Below, piece after piece: positions 16,617 through 25,116 of a stretch of DNA of 64,000 nt. The notes beneath the pieces were generated by a model. The model had not been told where the DNA came from. It saw only the letters and a list, made by a program, of their open reading frames with translations, and made no database searches. Positions within the stretch are counted from its first letter, which is position 1. Each line of letters starts with the position of its first letter. This stretch comes from Microthrixaceae bacterium. Its GTDB lineage: Bacteria > Actinomycetota > Acidimicrobiia > Acidimicrobiales > Microtrichaceae. The position numbers and the translations under genes were made by a program. The stretch is from positions 62,001 through 126,000 of the forward strand of contig JAMLGM010000008.1 of the NCBI GenBank assembly GCA_023957975.1. Reading direction: 5' to 3'.

Positions 16617-17762
16617 TCAGACCATGTCGGCGGGGCGCAGGTCGAATCCGAGCGCGACCCGGCCGGCGAGTTCGGCGGTGCGGTCCCAGTCGAAGATGAC
16701 GTGACCCTTCAGGGTTTCCAGGTCGCGTTGGATGCGCTGGAGCGGGTGATCGCTGCGGTACACGCTGGCGCCCGCCCCCTCGCACACGGTGCTGACAACC
16801 GAGCGCGCCGAGGCCACGACGGCCGCCGCGGCCAGCCGGGTGTCGACCCGCACCCCCATCGACACCTCGCCGAGGTCGGCGGCCGCCATGAGCCGGGCAA
16901 CGGTGGCGTCGAAGTGGTCGCGGGCCTGGCGCAGATCCGATCGCGCCTTCGCCAGGCGGATCTGTGCCGCGGGCTGCTCGGTCGCCTTGTCTCCCAGGCT
17001 GTAGGCGAGCACGCGGGTGCGCAGACGTTCCTCGTAGAGGTCCACCGCCCACTCCGCCCCGCCGAGCGCCGGGGCAGCGGCCAGGAGGGCGAGCACCGGA
17101 GGGACGGGCAGGTTCGCCAATCCGTCGCCGTCGACCCCGACGGTGCTGTCGAGAAATGCGCGGGCGTCCAGGGTGCGGTGATCCGGGACGAACACGTCGT
17201 CGGCCCGAACCGTGTTGGAACCGGTGGCGCGCATGCCGGCGGTGAACCACACGTCGTCGACGCGGACCTCCCCGATCGGCACGACGCAGAACTTCATCGC
17301 GAACTTCGGCTCGCTTTGGATGGCGTGCACCATCACCCACTCGGCGTGGTTGACCCCGGTCGCCCACTCCCACGATCCGTTGAGGACCACGCCGTCATCG
17401 GTTGAGGTGATCGACCCGGTCGGGGCCAGTGGAGCCGGAGCGAGCGGAGCGGGGTGGGCGGCGAAGATCTCGGCGACGCCGGCCGCCGGGAACTTCGACA
17501 TCAGCCAGCTGTGCATGACGAGAAACGACAGCGTCCACGCCGACGCGACGTCGCCATGGGCGAGGATCCGCGTGCCGCCGAGTAGTTCGTCGAGCGGTTC
17601 GGCGAGTCCGCCGAGCGAGGAGGGCACCACCGATCGAAACAGATCCTCCTCATGGGCGGCGGCGATGACCCGATCGCTGAGCCGACGTTGTTCCTCCGCG
17701 CTGGGTGCCTCCTCGCGAAGCAGCTCCACCAGGCGCTCGCAACGTGCAGCAAACCCGTCCAT
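16617..17762 (-). CDS. Acyl-CoA dehydrogenase-fold flavoprotein (HsaA-like)
   Basis: 381 residues from ATG 17762 with GGGGGATCT upstream. The sequence has the N-terminal helix, VVPSSLGGLAEPLDELL, GSWEWATGVNHAEWV and a C-terminal four-helix region (GAGASVYRSDHPLQRIQRD). This pattern fits the two-component flavin monooxygenases such as HsaA of sterol degradation rather than true dehydrogenases, which carry a catalytic Glu/Arg pattern not seen here. It is the promoter-proximal gene of the minus-strand catabolic run and is divergent from the VOC gene. Confidence 0.72.
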   Translation of the reverse strand: MDGFAARCERLVELLREEAPSAEEQRRLSDRVIAAAHEEDLFRSVVPSSLGGLAEPLDELLGGTRILAHGDVASAWTLSFLVMHSWLMSKFPAAGVAEIFAAHPAPLAPAPLAPTGSITSTDDGVVLNGSWEWATGVNHAEWVMVHAIQSEPKFAMKFCVVPIGEVRVDDVWFTAGMRATGSNTVRADDVFVPDHRTLDARAFLDSTVGVDGDGLANLPVPPVLALLAAAPALGGAEWAVDLYEERLRTRVLAYSLGDKATEQPAAQIRLAKARSDLRQARDHFDATVARLMAAADLGEVSMGVRVDTRLAAAAVVASARSVVSTVCEGAGASVYRSDHPLQRIQRDLETLKGHVIFDWDRTAELAGRVALGFDLRPADMV

Positions 17763-17853
17763 AGATCCCCCTTGATTCGGTCGGCCGTCGTCGGGCCGCG
17801 CCCTCGGCGCACAAACTAAGTTCGGCCATGTTGTCATCTCAAGGGGGAAGCTG

Positions 17854-18537
17854 ATGAGACCCAACGCCGTCCATCACCTGGCGATCATGACCAGGGACCT
17901 GCCCGCGCAGCTCGAGTTCTTCACCCAGGTGCTCGGCCTGCCGCTCGTGGCCCTCTACGACATGCACGGCGTCGAAGGTGCGCTACATGCGTTCGTGGCG
18001 TTGAACGACGCGGAGTACGTGGCGTTCGTCTGGGCGCCGGGCGTCGAGGAGATCGAGCCGATCGACCAGGTGACCCACGCCGGACACGGCGGCGGGCTGA
18101 GCGCGGCAGGAACGATGCAACACGTGTCGTTCAACGTCGATACCTTCGACGCGCTCGAGACCCTGCGCGACCGGCTCCGATCCAACGGCGTGCCGGTGTT
18201 CGGTCCGATCGATCACGGGATGTGTTCGTCGATCTACTTCGCCGGCCCGGAGGGGCTGACACTCGAGGCCGCGTGGTCGGCCAAGCCCGTGGACGGCCGC
18301 GAATGGATCGACCCGTCGGTGTTCGAACGGGCCGGGGTGAGCGCTGGCGACGTCGAGCGGTTCCGGCAGCCGCCGACCTTCGAACGCCCGGCCGAGGCGG
18401 TTGCGCAGCCGGGCCTCGACGCCGCCGGGCCCCACCTCGGCTACCCGAGCGATCAGTACGAGTTCATGTTGACGCTGCCCGACCACGTCATCGCCAAGGG
18501 AGCGAGCGTGCCCGACCCTCCCGTGCGCATCGACTGA
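17854..18537 (+). CDS. VOC-family (glyoxalase/extradiol dioxygenase-like) protein
   Basis: 227 residues with two beta-alpha-beta-beta-beta halves. Probable metal ligands are His in NAVHHLAIMTRD, His in TMQHVSFNVD and Glu in GLTLEAAWS. AAGGGGG precedes the ATG. The superfamily includes isomerases, glyoxalases and ring-cleavage dioxygenases; which reaction applies is not readable. It is divergent from the HsaA-like gene, so a part in the same catabolism is plausible. About 65 C-terminal residues extend past the VOC fold. Confidence 0.8.
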   Translation: MRPNAVHHLAIMTRDLPAQLEFFTQVLGLPLVALYDMHGVEGALHAFVALNDAEYVAFVWAPGVEEIEPIDQVTHAGHGGGLSAAGTMQHVSFNVDTFDALETLRDRLRSNGVPVFGPIDHGMCSSIYFAGPEGLTLEAAWSAKPVDGREWIDPSVFERAGVSAGDVERFRQPPTFERPAEAVAQPGLDAAGPHLGYPSDQYEFMLTLPDHVIAKGASVPDPPVRID

Positions 18538-18583
18538 ACCGTCCGGGTCGCGGTGCCGTGGTCGCCTGGCCGGGGCACTTCGC

Positions 18584-19144
18584 TCAGCGGTCCTCGGGCC
18601 AGATGGGGCGGGGCGACTCGCCGCGCCGGTAGTGGCCGGGGGTGGGCGGGCCGAGTCGGCGGTTCATGCGCTGGGTCATGCCCTCGCTGAGTTGGTCCTT
18701 GCCCATCAACTCGATGAACAACGACGCGGCATTGCCGAGGTCGAACCAGTCGCGCTGCCAGGCCCACTGCATGTTGCCGGCGTACTTGAACCACGATCCG
18801 CCGATGCCGGCGATGTCGTAGTCGGAGCCGTCGTCACGCTTCACGTCCGCGACCTGACGCCACAGGCCGATGAACATGCCCTTCTTTTCGTCGATGATCA
18901 GCGACTCATACGGGTAGGTCCAGCCGGCCAGCCCGTCCATTTCCAGCCCGATCGCCCAGTCGCGGATTTCGTCTTTGCCGTTGGCCATGAAGTCGACCTC
19001 GGGGCCGTAGTTCCAGCCGTAGTGCGCATCGTCGGCGTAGCAGTCGACCATCGATCGCCAATCTCCCGACTCTTCGGCGATACGGTTGGCCTCGAGCCAC
19101 TTGTCGACCATCGCTTCGAGTTCTTCGCGTGGATATCCGGACAT
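18584..19144 (-). CDS. SnoaL/NTF2-like protein
   Basis: 186 residues. The N-terminal helix EELEAMVDKWLEANRIAEESGDW is followed by Asp-rich YADDAHYGWNYGP and beta strands with aromatic residues. This is the cone-shaped NTF2-like fold used by SnoaL-type cyclases, dehydratases and ketosteroid isomerase relatives. No specific active-site set can be named. GAGGGGGAACT precedes the ATG at 19144. It is divergent from the SDR gene across an 87-bp gap with inverted repeats. Confidence 0.7.
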   Translation of the reverse strand: MSGYPREELEAMVDKWLEANRIAEESGDWRSMVDCYADDAHYGWNYGPEVDFMANGKDEIRDWAIGLEMDGLAGWTYPYESLIIDEKKGMFIGLWRQVADVKRDDGSDYDIAGIGGSWFKYAGNMQWAWQRDWFDLGNAASLFIELMGKDQLSEGMTQRMNRRLGPPTPGHYRRGESPRPIWPEDR

Positions 19145-19174
19145 AGTTCCCCCTCGTCGTGGTGTCGGGTGTCG

Positions 19175-19196
19175 CAGGTGGCTAGGTTTCCACCTG
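19175..19196. promoter_or_regulatory. Inverted repeat in a divergent promoter region
   Basis: CAGGTGG (19175-19181) and CCACCTG (19190-19196) form 7-bp arms around an 8-bp spacer. A second short inverted repeat, GTTG-N5-CAAC, follows at 19201-19213. They sit midway between the NTF2-like gene and the SDR-tetR pair, where the TetR encoded at 20269 would be expected to act. Confidence 0.4.
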
Positions 19197-19231
19197 TAAA
19201 GTTGTCTGTCAACCGTGGGGAAGGGTTTGGA

Positions 19232-20272
19232 ATGAAGGTTCTGGTCACCGGAGCGAGCGGCTTTGTCGGCAGCCATACCGTCGCGGCCCTCGACGCCGCC
19301 GGACACGAGGTGACCGCGTTCGTGCGGTCGCCACAGAAGCTGGCGACCGCGCTGGCCCCGTTCGATCTTGCCCGTCAGCCGTCGGTCGCGGTCGGCGACC
19401 TCGGGTCCGCGGCGTCGATCGCCGAAGCCGTCGCCGCCGGATCGCATGGGGCCGCCGGATCGCACGGGGCCGCCGGCGGGTTCGAGGCGATCGTTCACGC
19501 CGCGGCCGACGTCGGGGTGGCCGGCGGGAGCGGACCTGCCGGCGACATCAACGTCGCCGGCACCCGCGCCGTGTTGGAGGCGGCTGCCGACAACGGGGTG
19601 CGTCGGGTCGTGTACACCTCGAGCCTCGCGGTGTTCCTGCCCACCCCCGACGAGGTCATCACCGACGCCAGCGCCTTGGCTGAACCGCTGTCGGCCTACG
19701 GGCGGTCCAAACGCGACGCGGAACTGCTGGTTCGCGCCGCCCAGGACGACGGCCGCGACATCGTCACCCTGTATCCGGGCGGGGTCTACGGCCCGATTTC
19801 GACGACCCTCGACAACGGGTTCGCGGCGATCATCGGGGCGATGAACTTTGCCATGTTGTGTCCGCCCGGCGGAATGGGAGTGATCGACGTGCGCGACGTG
19901 GCCGACCTGATCGTGGCCGCGCTCGAGCGTCCCCAAGGAGCGAACCGGTACCTGTGCGGTGGGCACTTCGTGACCTGGATGCAATGGACCGAGGCGCTTC
20001 GACAGGCCGCCGGCACCGAGGTGTCCGCGGTCGAGGTCACCGCGGAGGCGATGATCGAGATGGGCAGGGACTTCGACCGTCAGCGAGAGGCCGGCGCACC
20101 GTCGAGTCCGCTTTCGGAGGAGGCGGCGATCATCATGTGCGCGGGCCGCCCGACCGACGACTCGCGAACCCTTGCCGAGCTCAACATGTCGTACCGGCCG
20201 GTCGTCGAGACCTTCGCAGATGTGGTCGAGTACTTGCGCGGGCTCGGCGAACTTCCGACAATCGACCGATGA
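19232..20272 (+). CDS. NAD(P)-dependent extended short-chain dehydrogenase/epimerase
   Basis: 346 residues. The Rossmann motif VTGASGFVG (5-13) and active-site YGRSK (Tyr-x3-Lys) with upstream Ser in YTSSLAV mark an extended SDR of the epimerase/3-beta-hydroxysteroid dehydrogenase type. Two in-frame 18-bp repeats encode GSHGAAGSHGAAGG at about residues 71-84. The ATG at 19232 follows GGGGAAGGG. The stop overlaps the next gene's ATG (ATGA), so it is translated together with the TetR regulator. Confidence 0.86.
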   Translation: MKVLVTGASGFVGSHTVAALDAAGHEVTAFVRSPQKLATALAPFDLARQPSVAVGDLGSAASIAEAVAAGSHGAAGSHGAAGGFEAIVHAAADVGVAGGSGPAGDINVAGTRAVLEAAADNGVRRVVYTSSLAVFLPTPDEVITDASALAEPLSAYGRSKRDAELLVRAAQDDGRDIVTLYPGGVYGPISTTLDNGFAAIIGAMNFAMLCPPGGMGVIDVRDVADLIVAALERPQGANRYLCGGHFVTWMQWTEALRQAAGTEVSAVEVTAEAMIEMGRDFDRQREAGAPSSPLSEEAAIIMCAGRPTDDSRTLAELNMSYRPVVETFADVVEYLRGLGELPTIDR

Positions 20273-20835
20273 CCGCAGTGCAACGGCCACCGCTGACCCG
20301 ACGGCGCCAGGCGACCTTCGACGGCCTCCTCGACTCGGCTCGGCGGCTCCTCGACGAAGACGGCTACGACGGGCTGACGGTACGTGCGGTTGCACTCGCC
20401 GCGGGGGTGACCCACACGACGGCCTATTCCTTCGTGCCATCCAAGGCGCAACTCGTCGCCGAGTTGTACCTGCGCGAGATGGAACGCCTCGACCCGCTGG
20501 TGCTCTCACCGTCGGCCTCGCCGGCCGACCGGGCAGCAGAGGCGATCGAGGGGCCCGCGTTGTTGTTCTCCGGCGAACCCGCGGTCGGCCACGCCGTGCA
20601 GGTCGCCTTGATGATGGGCGACGGCGACCCAGCGCTCATGCAACTGCGTGAACGGATCGCGGCGATCACCCTCGGTCGGCTTCGCCAGGCGTTGCCCGGA
20701 GTGGACGCCGAGGTGATCGGGGTGATCTTCGCCGCCTACAACGGCGCCATGGTCACCGTCGGGATGGGGCACGGAACCCACGCCGACATCGTGCGCACGG
20801 TGCGGCGACTCGTCGAGCTCATCGGCCTGAGCTGA
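20269..20835 (+). CDS. TetR-family transcriptional regulator
   Basis: 188 residues. The helix-turn-helix is YDGLTVRAVALAAGVTHTT then AYSFVPSKAQLVAELY, a clear TetR N-terminus, followed by a helical effector domain with GMGHGTHADIVRTVRRLV near the end. The ATG overlaps the stop of the SDR gene. A regulator translated with an SDR and facing a divergent NTF2-like gene probably controls both promoters through the inverted repeats between them (inference). Confidence 0.86.
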   Translation: MTAVQRPPLTRRRQATFDGLLDSARRLLDEDGYDGLTVRAVALAAGVTHTTAYSFVPSKAQLVAELYLREMERLDPLVLSPSASPADRAAEAIEGPALLFSGEPAVGHAVQVALMMGDGDPALMQLRERIAAITLGRLRQALPGVDAEVIGVIFAAYNGAMVTVGMGHGTHADIVRTVRRLVELIGLS

Positions 20836-20854
20836 CCATGCTCACCTGAGGCGC

Positions 20855-21508
20855 TCAGCCGCGGCGACGCTCGGCGAGACGAACGGCGTAGACCGCGGCC
20901 TCGGTGCGGCGGGTCATGCCCATCTTCGACAACAGGCCCGACACGTAGTTCTTCACCGTCTTCTCGGCGAGACCGAGTTCGTCGGCGATTTCCCGGTTGG
21001 AGGCTCCGGTCGCGAGGTGATCGAGGATGCGCCGCTCCTGAGGCGACAGCGACTCCGCTCGGGCATCGAGTTCGGCTTCGCCCTGGTCTCGTCGAGGCGC
21101 CCGATGGCCACCCGAAGCGCGCGCCGCATCGAGCACCGTTTGGCCCTGAGCCGCGGCGCGGATGGCCGACAGAATCTCGCCGCCGCGGATCTGCTTGAGG
21201 AGGTACCCCGCAGCGCCCGCCGCGGTTGCCTCGACGATCGCCCCATCGTCCTCATAGGAGGTGAGGATGAGACAGGCGATGTCGGGGCATTGCTCGCGTA
21301 CGGCGCGGCAGAGCTCGACACCGGTGCCGTCGGGCAGGTGGAGGTCCAACAGCGCCACGCGGGGGCCGGCCTCGGGGATCTGCGCGAGCGCCTCGACCAC
21401 GGTCGATGCCTCACCGATCACCGTCAGGTCGGATTCGTTGTCGATGAGGGTTCGCACACCTCGCCGGACGATCTCGTGATCGTCGACGAGGAATACCGTC
21501 ACGTCCAT
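20855..21508 (-). CDS. NarL/LuxR-type response regulator, DevR/DosR-like
   Basis: 217 residues. The receiver domain starts MDVTVFLVDDHEIVRRGVR, with the phosphoacceptor Asp in VALLDLHLPDG and LTSYEDDGAI after it. The C-terminal LuxR helix-turn-helix is SNREIADELGLAEKTVKNY. Both domains resemble mycobacterial DevR (the dormancy regulator), including CLILTSY and the AEKTVKNYVS recognition helix. No histidine kinase lies beside it, so it is an orphan in this window. It is divergent from the hydrolase at 21550. Confidence 0.88.
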   Translation of the reverse strand: MDVTVFLVDDHEIVRRGVRTLIDNESDLTVIGEASTVVEALAQIPEAGPRVALLDLHLPDGTGVELCRAVREQCPDIACLILTSYEDDGAIVEATAAGAAGYLLKQIRGGEILSAIRAAAQGQTVLDAARASGGHRAPRRDQGEAELDARAESLSPQERRILDHLATGASNREIADELGLAEKTVKNYVSGLLSKMGMTRRTEAAVYAVRLAERRRG

Positions 21509-21535
21509 CACACCAGTGTGGCCGACAGAGTCGGC

Positions 21536-21541
21536 TACGGT
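21536..21541 (+). promoter_or_regulatory. -10 element of a leaderless hydrolase promoter
   Basis: TACGGT lies 8 nt before ATG 21550 and no Shine-Dalgarno is present, which fits a leaderless message. Confidence 0.4.
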
Positions 21542-21549
21542 GCCACGAC

Positions 21550-22503
21550 ATGGGCATCCCGCTGCCGACCCTCGCCGCCGATGAGATCCATCCCAACGCC
21601 CCCGCCTGGTTCCGACGGGCGCTGGCGGTGCCCGGAACGATCGAACAGGTGGAGGTTGACGGCGTCTCGGTGGAGTACCTGGCGTGGGGGAAGCGCGGCC
21701 GGCCGGGGCTGGTGTTCGTGCACGGCGGCGGAGCCCATGCCTACTGGTGGGCGCCGGTCGCCGCACGGTTCGCCGGCGAATGTCGTGTCGCGGCGATCAC
21801 CCTGTCGGGCCACGGCGACAGCGGCCGTCGCGAGGTCTACACCTTGGAGAGCTGGACCGATGAGGTCGCCGCGGTCATCGAGGACGCGGACATGGCGCCA
21901 CATCCGGTGGCGGTGGGCCACAGCATGGGCGGCATGGTCTCGATCGCCACCGCAGCGCGTCACGGCCACCGCCTCGGTGGGGTGATCATCGTCGATTCCC
22001 CGGTCGACCGCCCCGACCCGGAGGTGCGTTCGTTCCACCTGCGCGAAGCGTTCGGCAAGAAGCGGGTCTATCCCTCCGTCGACGCTGCCGTGGCTCGATT
22101 TCGCACGATTCCGGCCCAGGAGCACTATCTGGACTTCGTGCTCGACTACGTCGCGCGCCGGTCGGTGCGCGCCGTCGAGGGCGGCTTCGCCTGGAAGTTC
22201 GACGACCGGATCTTCGAGCAGCTCGGCACCGCCGTTCGTAGCGTGGCGCTGCCGTACCTGCCACATATCGCCTGTCGCGTCGCGCTGTTGCGTTCCGAGT
22301 ACGGACTGATCAACCCGGAGATCCGCGAGCGGATGTTCGAAGCGATGGGGCGTCGCACCCCGATCATCGAACTGCCCGAAGCCGGCCATCACCCGATGCT
22401 CGACGTGCCGCAGATCCTCGTGACTGCGCTGCGGGCGCTGATCGCCGATTGGGATTTCTCGATCCCCTCGGTGGTGCCGCCACCGCCGCTGTCGGTGGAC
22501 TGA
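21550..22503 (+). CDS. Alpha/beta hydrolase
   Basis: 317 residues. HGGGAHAYWW forms the oxyanion loop, GHSMGGM the nucleophile elbow and AGHHPMLD the His. This is the epoxide-hydrolase/esterase type of alpha/beta fold; the substrate is not identifiable. It is convergent with the luciferase-like gene, and the 3' ends of both sit inside a 26-bp direct repeat. Confidence 0.84.
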   Translation: MGIPLPTLAADEIHPNAPAWFRRALAVPGTIEQVEVDGVSVEYLAWGKRGRPGLVFVHGGGAHAYWWAPVAARFAGECRVAAITLSGHGDSGRREVYTLESWTDEVAAVIEDADMAPHPVAVGHSMGGMVSIATAARHGHRLGGVIIVDSPVDRPDPEVRSFHLREAFGKKRVYPSVDAAVARFRTIPAQEHYLDFVLDYVARRSVRAVEGGFAWKFDDRIFEQLGTAVRSVALPYLPHIACRVALLRSEYGLINPEIRERMFEAMGRRTPIIELPEAGHHPMLDVPQILVTALRALIADWDFSIPSVVPPPPLSVD

Positions 22504-22550
22504 GCGGTCGCAGCTCAGGTTTCGACTGAGCGGTCGCAGCTCAGGTTTCG
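22499..22550. repeat. 26-bp direct repeat carrying stops of both convergent genes
   Basis: Two identical 26-bp units (22499-22524 and 22525-22550) each contain a plus-strand TGA and a minus-strand TGA. The hydrolase uses the TGA of the first unit (22501-22503) and the oxidoreductase that of the second (22543-22541). Before the duplication the two reading frames would have overlapped. Confidence 0.92.
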
Positions 22551-23458
22551 AGTGGGCCGGTGACCTCGCGCAGCCAGCGCAACTCGTCGCCCCAGTCCTC
22601 GGGCGCATCGGCAGGGGACAGGACGAATTTGGAGATGCCGGCGTCGATGTGTTGGTTCAACACCGCGACGAGTTCGTCGGCGCCGCAGGGGTAGCACGCG
22701 GCCTCGTACCCGTCGCCGCCGCCGTCGGTGCTGTCGCTGCGGTCGTCGCCGCCGAGCACGGACAGGATGAACCTGCCGAGTTCGGTGCGCTGGTGGCGCG
22801 CGTACATGATCGTCATGCCGAAGTGTTCGAGGTCGAAGGTCCGGCCGGCGTCCTCGGCGCCACGCAACACCACCTCACGACAGTGACGGGCGCGCCGCGG
22901 GGTTTGAAAGCTGCCGATCCAACCGTCGGCCAGGCGCCCGGTTCGTGCGAGCGCGGCCTCGCTTCTCGCACCGAACCAGATGTCGAGCGGCTCGGCGGGT
23001 CGCGGCTTGAGTCGCAGCGCGGATCCCCCATGGGGATGGGGAATCGACTCGCCGGCCCACAGCGCCCGAACGACGGACAGGCCCTCTTCGAACATCGCGA
23101 CGCGGCGACCCTTCGCAACCCCGAACGGCTCGCGATCGGCGGGATGCGGTGAGCCGAGCCCGAATGCGGGCAGCAGCCGCCCGTCGCTCAGCAGCGACAA
23201 CGAGGCGAGTTGCTTTGCCATGAGGTAGGGGTCGCGGCCCGGCAGTACCCACACGTTGGCGCCGAGTTTGATGCGGCTGGTGCGCCCGGCAGCGATCGCA
23301 AGCGAAACCGTGGGGTCGAGGCTCTCGCCGACGACACGGTCCGACACCCACAGCGAGTCGAACCCGAGCGACTCGACGAGGTCGACAACCTCGCCGAACT
23401 GGCTCGGCTGCTCGAGGGTCTGGCCGACCCCGGTTCCGACGCCGATCCTGATCTTCAT
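22541..23458 (-). CDS. F420-dependent luciferase-like (LLM) oxidoreductase
   Basis: 305 residues with the TIM-barrel pattern of the family: RIGVGTGVGQTLEQPSQF, ESLGFDSLWVSD, IKLGANVWVLPGRDP and GLGSPHPADREPFGV. Members use F420H2 to reduce varied substrates, or FMN in some cases. The ATG overlaps the stop of the upstream histidine-kinase gene (ATGA), so it is translated from the same message. An F420 reductase gene is present at 48878, consistent with F420 use. Confidence 0.85.
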   Translation of the reverse strand: MKIRIGVGTGVGQTLEQPSQFGEVVDLVESLGFDSLWVSDRVVGESLDPTVSLAIAAGRTSRIKLGANVWVLPGRDPYLMAKQLASLSLLSDGRLLPAFGLGSPHPADREPFGVAKGRRVAMFEEGLSVVRALWAGESIPHPHGGSALRLKPRPAEPLDIWFGARSEAALARTGRLADGWIGSFQTPRRARHCREVVLRGAEDAGRTFDLEHFGMTIMYARHQRTELGRFILSVLGGDDRSDSTDGGGDGYEAACYPCGADELVAVLNQHIDAGISKFVLSPADAPEDWGDELRWLREVTGPLET

Positions 23459-24930
23459 GTGGACTCCGATGGGTTGGCGTTCGACGCCGGGGCTGGGGCT
23501 GGGGCGGGGACTGGGTCGCCGGCCGGGGCTACCGGGATTCGTATCAGGAATTCGGCACCGCCGTCGGGGTGATTGCGCGCCTCGACACCGCCACCGTGCT
23601 CGGCGGCGATGGCGTGAACGATGGCCAGCCCGAGTCCGGTGCCCGTTCCCACCCTGGCGCTGTCGGCCTGCCAGAACCGGTCGAAGACCCGCTCAAGCGC
23701 CTCGGGGTCGAGGCCGGCGCCGTGGTCTCGCACGCTCAGCGTGGCCGTTGCCCCGTCGGAGGTGACGGCGACCTCGATCGGCGTTGAGTCGGGGGTGTGG
23801 CGCAGCGCATTCGTGACGAGGTTGGCGATCGCCTGGCGCAGGTGCATGGCGTCGCCGGCCACCACGACGCTGGTGCTGGCGTCGAGGGTGACCGCTCGAT
23901 CAGGGTCGGTCGCCCGTGCGTCGGTGCACGCGTCGGCGCCGAGCACGGTGAGATCGACCGGGCGGCGTTCGATCGGGCGCATCTGATCGAGGCGAGCCAG
24001 CAACAGCAACTCCTCGACCAGGGTGCTCATGCGCTGAGATTCCGACTCGATGCGGCCCAGCACCACCGCGAGCTGTTCGGGGTCGTCCGCCGCCCCGAGG
24101 CGGAAAAGTTCGGCGAAGCCCTGGATCGAGGTCAGCGGGGTGCGCAACTCGTGGGAGGCATCCGCGAGAAACTGGCGCAACTTGTGTTCGGTGGCGTCGC
24201 GTTCGCGGAGCGCGACATCGATCTCGTCGAGCATCGTGTCGATTGCGAGCCCGAGTTGTCCGACTTCGCTTTGGGTGTTGGCCGGCGCGACCCGCGCCGT
24301 GATCGACCCATGGCGGAGATCGCCGGCCGTGATCGACGACGCGGTCGACGCGATGTTTTCGAGCGGGCGCAGTCCCCGGCGCAGGATCAGCCACGACCCG
24401 ATGCCGAGCGCCGCCACCAGCCCGATTCCGGCCAGCGCCTCGAGCACGACGAGTCTGCGGATGGCAGCGGTGACCTCCGACAGCGGCACCGCTACGAGCC
24501 CGACGCGGTCGAAGGCCATCCTCGTGGCGAAGACCCGCCAGCGTTCCCCGGTGTCGCTTCGAACGTTGAAGAACAGGTTGGTGCCCCGTTCAGGGTTCAC
24601 CGTCGCGGGGAACTCCGGCGGGTTCTCCGTGCCGAGCAGAACCGCAGATCCGAGCACCTCACCGTTGCGGTCGCGAAGCTCGACCGAGACGTCGAGGCCG
24701 GGTCCGAGCACGCGGTGGCGCCCGGTGCCCAGACGCCCGGGTGTCGGCGCTTCGAGGCCGATCTCCGCGGCAAGAAGATTGATCGCCTCCGGGCCGGTGG
24801 TGCTGAGGCGTTCGTCGAGTCGGTCGTACTGGCTGGCGGCATAGAAGCTCGTCAGCACGACCGAGAACACGATGAGGCCAACCGAGGTCAGGGCGACGAT
24901 GGCGAGGGTGAGTCGGAGGCGCAACGTCAT
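23455..24930 (-). CDS. Two-component sensor histidine kinase
   Basis: 491 residues. Transmembrane segment 1 is at about 6-28 and segment 2 at about 155-175, with an external sensor domain between. HAMP follows, then the H-box ASHELRTPLTS, the N-box NLVTNALRH and the G-boxes DHGAGLDPE and GTGLGLAIV. The closest general type is the mycobacterial TcrY/MprB group. The C-terminus is a Pro/Ala-rich tail. Its probable partner is the OmpR regulator starting 186 bp away on the other strand, an uncommon divergent arrangement. It overlaps the LLM gene by four bases. Confidence 0.9.
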   Translation of the reverse strand: MTLRLRLTLAIVALTSVGLIVFSVVLTSFYAASQYDRLDERLSTTGPEAINLLAAEIGLEAPTPGRLGTGRHRVLGPGLDVSVELRDRNGEVLGSAVLLGTENPPEFPATVNPERGTNLFFNVRSDTGERWRVFATRMAFDRVGLVAVPLSEVTAAIRRLVVLEALAGIGLVAALGIGSWLILRRGLRPLENIASTASSITAGDLRHGSITARVAPANTQSEVGQLGLAIDTMLDEIDVALRERDATEHKLRQFLADASHELRTPLTSIQGFAELFRLGAADDPEQLAVVLGRIESESQRMSTLVEELLLLARLDQMRPIERRPVDLTVLGADACTDARATDPDRAVTLDASTSVVVAGDAMHLRQAIANLVTNALRHTPDSTPIEVAVTSDGATATLSVRDHGAGLDPEALERVFDRFWQADSARVGTGTGLGLAIVHAIAAEHGGGVEARNHPDGGAEFLIRIPVAPAGDPVPAPAPAPASNANPSEST

Positions 24931-24940
24931 GTCGTCGCCA

Positions 24941-25044
24941 TTGTGGCCCAGACGGCGACCCTGGAGTGCGACGCGGTGATGGGCTGCGGTTGCGGCGGCG
25001 GTCATGGTCCGATCCTGTGCCCCGACCCTGAGACCGGGCCACAA
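24941..25044. promoter_or_regulatory. Divergent kinase/regulator promoter region with inverted 9-mers
   Basis: TTGTGGCCC at 24941-24949 and its exact complement GGGCCACAA at 25036-25044 face each other across the gap between the kinase and regulator starts. Such paired sites could be where the regulator controls both genes; no other evidence is available. Confidence 0.3.
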
Positions 25045-25116
25045 CAATCCTTGGAGTTCGCTCCGAATCCGGTGGCCATGGTTCCGTTGGCGTCGCGGAC
25101 CCGCTACGAATGGTGC

